From NCBI GenBank assembly GCA_049297375.1, contig JBAQUF010000092.1, positions 1-14,187 on the forward strand: a stretch of 14,187 nt of DNA, in the 5' to 3' direction. Both the position numbers and the translations under genes were made by a program. The notes under the pieces were generated by a model that searched no databases, was not told the origin of the DNA, and was given only the letters and a program-made list of their open reading frames with translations. Positions 12,112-14,187 of this stretch are shown piece after piece; the stretch's first letter is position 1, and each line of letters starts with the position of its first letter. Source of the stretch: JAAZNV01 sp049297375. Its GTDB lineage: Bacteria > Patescibacteriota > WWE3 > UBA101185 > UBA10185.

Positions 12112-14187
12112 CTATATTTTCTTAACACTAAAGTCTTCTCCAGGTTTAAGTTCCATAGCCCCTATCTTTTTCTTTATATCGTTAGAGAACTCGCTTATAA
12201 CGCTTTCCATTTCTCCACCTTTCTCATAAGTGACAACTATCTCGTCAGATACTAAAAGTCCTAACTCTTTCCTCAAATCTTGCACTTTTCTAATAAATTC
12301 TCTAAGCAAACCTTCCTTAATAAGCTCTGGGGTAAGTTCTGTATTGAGGCTAACCAAGTTAGGTTCATCTTTTATCCACCCCTGGTTCTCATCAAGAGAA
12401 TCTACAAATACCATTTCTTTAACATTTACCTCACTAAGTACAAGATTAAAGTATTCATTTGGTATAGAAAGCTCTAACTTTATTTCTAAACTTCCTAAGA
12501 CTTGTCTTACTGGAATAGATTTTGAAACTCTAATTGATAAGGCAGAAGATACTATCTTTCTTGCCTTTTCCATATTTTTAAGAATATCTTTTGCACTCTC
12601 CAGTATCTTTTCATCGTAATCAGGATAATCACACAAATGAACTGATTCAACTGCAGACGCATCTACAGAAGAAACCAAATTTCTATAAATATTCTCACAA
12701 ACAAAAGGAATTGCTGGGGCAGAAGCTTTAGCGAAAGTTACTAAAACGTAATACAAGGTAGATAAAGCTTCATTATCTCCCTCTGTAATCCTATCTCTTG
12801 ATCTTCTTACGTACCATCTGGATAAGTCATCTACAAAATCCTCTATTGATCTAACTGAAGGAGGAATGTTATAAGATTTTAAACCTAAGTCAAAATCCTT
12901 TATAACCTGATGAAGTCTGGCTACAATCCATTTATCTAAGACGTTCTTTGATACTACAGATTTTTTATAATCCCAATTGTGAAGATTTGCATATATTAAA
13001 AAGTATTTAACTGAATTCCACAAAGGATTAAGAACATTTCTTAACTTAATCTTTAGTTCTGTTTCATCAAAATTAGTGTTTTCTCCTGACATTAAAGGAG
13101 AATCCATTAGGTAAAGTCTTAAAGCATCTCCACCGTAATTTAGTATCACATCTTTAGGATCTGTGTAATTCTTGTAGGTCTTGCTCATTTTTCTACCATC
13201 AGATCCAGCCATTACTCCAGTAACAACACAATTATTAAAACATCGGGACTCAAACAAAAGCGTGGACATAATGTGCATTCTTTGAAACCATGCTCTTATT
13301 TGACCCTTGTACTCAACAATGTAATCACCAGGAAAGTTCTTTTCAAATTTTTCTTGGTTTTCAAAAGGATAATGAATTTGAGCAAAAGGCATGGAACCAG
13401 CTTCCATCCAAGAGTCCAATACTTCCGTTCTTCTTTTATATTCCTTCCCATCTTTTTTAATAATAATACTGTCTATGTATGGCCTATGAAGATCAGTAAC
13501 TTTTTGTCCAGATAATTCTTCAATTTCTTTTATTGATGAAACAACTATTCTATCTCCATCTGAAGATTCCCAAACAGGCATAGGTGTTGCCCAAAATCTA
13601 TTTCTTGAAATACACCAGTCTGGAGCTTGTTCAATAGTCTTTTCAAACACTCCATGTTTAATATATTCAGGAATCCAGTTAATAGATTTATTTGTTTCAA
13701 TTAGTTTATCTTTTACACTTTGAATATTGATAAACCAAGAGTTTTGAGCTTTCTGAACAAGAAGAGTATTGCATCTATCATGGTATGGAACTCTATGAAC
13801 AGTTCTTTCATTTCTAAATAAAATATTTCTCTTTTCTAAATCCTCAAGTATTAAGTTGTTAGACTTAAGATAAAACATTCCTTCATATGGATTTTTGCTA
13901 TCTGTACCAGGTAAAAACTCCCCTTCATCATTCAGTGTCATCATTAAAGTCAACCCAAAATGCTTTCCCATTTCAGTATCAATTTCTCCAAACCCAGGAG
14001 CACTGTGTACAATACCTGTACCATCTTCCATAGTTACCATACCTTTGTATGAATAAACCTTAAATTCTCCTTCTTTTGAAGCAAATATCCTATATGGAGG
14101 CTCGTATTCCATACCAATTAAGTCGCTACCTTTAATTTCTTCTTCCATATCATACTTTTTATCCTTAAAAATAAAATCTAATCTTGG
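12112..14187 (-). CDS. ileS: Isoleucyl-tRNA synthetase, C-terminal part (partial)
   Basis: The frame is open to the right edge and ends at TAG 12114-12112; 691 residues are visible. IleRS charges tRNA-Ile. Visible parts (numbered from the edge): the end of the CP1 editing domain (GTGIVHSAPGFGEID at 56-70), the DWCISRNRFWATPMPVW segment of the catalytic domain (about 190-206), the KMSKT form of the KMSKS loop in GRKMSKTYKNYTDP (331-344), the LSRWYVRRSRDR part of the anticodon-binding domain, and a C-terminal DUF5915-like region without a zinc knuckle. The HIGH motif and about 300 N-terminal residues lie beyond the window. The pattern fits the type II (eukaryote/archaea-like) IleRS common in Patescibacteria. 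An internal ATG at 14148 is not the start, because matching IleRS sequence continues upstream. Confidence 0.95.
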   Translation of the reverse strand, partial: PRLDFIFKDKKYDMEEEIKGSDLIGMEYEPPYRIFASKEGEFKVYSYKGMVTMEDGTGIVHSAPGFGEIDTEMGKHFGLTLMMTLNDEGEFLPGTDSKNPYEGMFYLKSNNLILEDLEKRNILFRNERTVHRVPYHDRCNTLLVQKAQNSWFINIQSVKDKLIETNKSINWIPEYIKHGVFEKTIEQAPDWCISRNRFWATPMPVWESSDGDRIVVSSIKEIEELSGQKVTDLHRPYIDSIIIKKDGKEYKRRTEVLDSWMEAGSMPFAQIHYPFENQEKFEKNFPGDYIVEYKGQIRAWFQRMHIMSTLLFESRCFNNCVVTGVMAGSDGRKMSKTYKNYTDPKDVILNYGGDALRLYLMDSPLMSGENTNFDETELKIKLRNVLNPLWNSVKYFLIYANLHNWDYKKSVVSKNVLDKWIVARLHQVIKDFDLGLKSYNIPPSVRSIEDFVDDLSRWYVRRSRDRITEGDNEALSTLYYVLVTFAKASAPAIPFVCENIYRNLVSSVDASAVESVHLCDYPDYDEKILESAKDILKNMEKARKIVSSALSIRVSKSIPVRQVLGSLEIKLELSIPNEYFNLVLSEVNVKEMVFVDSLDENQGWIKDEPNLVSLNTELTPELIKEGLLREFIRKVQDLRKELGLLVSDEIVVTYEKGGEMESVISEFSNDIKKKIGAMELKPGEDFSVKKI

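Noticed and set aside
1..14187. CRISPR array or insertion sequence.
   Set aside because: No regularly spaced direct repeats, no transposase-like frame and no IS-type terminal repeats were seen on either strand.

Overview
The window looks like part of a small-genome, AT-rich bacterium of the Candidate Phyla Radiation (Patescibacteria), perhaps the Microgenomates/Katanobacteria/Dojkabacteria side. That placement is inference. It rests on low GC (about a third by partial count), a PilM-like/LytR_C fusion, small surface-anchored glycoside hydrolases, GUG starts and short intergenic gaps. TGA is used as an ordinary stop (positions 1832-1834 and 4093-4095), so the UGA=Gly code of Gracilibacteria/Absconditabacteria is not indicated.

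Layout. Positions 1-2250 look accessory: the 3' end of an unknown gene, a long palindrome carrying a terminator, an unknown 156-residue protein (leftward), a P-loop kinase (rightward) divergent from it, and a small coiled-coil protein. The first ~940 bases are richer in GC (about 40-43% where counted) than the neighbours (about 30-32%). A tRNA-Thr(CGU) gene at 2325 separates this part from a surface-glycan and envelope block: a GalU-like nucleotidyltransferase, a membrane-anchored Ig-like protein, an O-antigen-ligase-like protein and a flippase (translationally coupled, leftward), a clan GH-A glycosidase (leftward) and a divergent GH18-like protein (rightward). After tRNA-Val(CAC) at 9144-9219 come signal peptidase I, ribosomal proteins L27 and L21 (leftward operon), a PilM-like/LytR_C fusion, and the C-terminal two thirds of isoleucyl-tRNA synthetase, which runs off the right edge.

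How the genes fit together. GalU would supply UDP-glucose, the Wzx-type flippase would export lipid-linked glycans, and the Wzy/WaaL-type protein would polymerise or ligate them. The two anchored glycosidases and the Ig-like protein would act at the cell surface. Signal peptidase I and the pilus-related fusion also belong to the envelope. L21, L27, IleRS and the tRNAs are translation genes.

The most notable structural signal is a two-mode layout of gene starts. Most first genes of transcription units have a -10 box only 6-12 nt before the start codon, which predicts leaderless or nearly leaderless mRNAs, often with GUG starts. Genes inside operons (5265 leftward, 10185 leftward) and the two accessory genes at 469-939 and 1175-1834 carry clear Shine-Dalgarno sequences. 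No CRISPR array, insertion sequence or complete mobile element is visible, and I did not find an obviously new multi-gene defence or mobile system.
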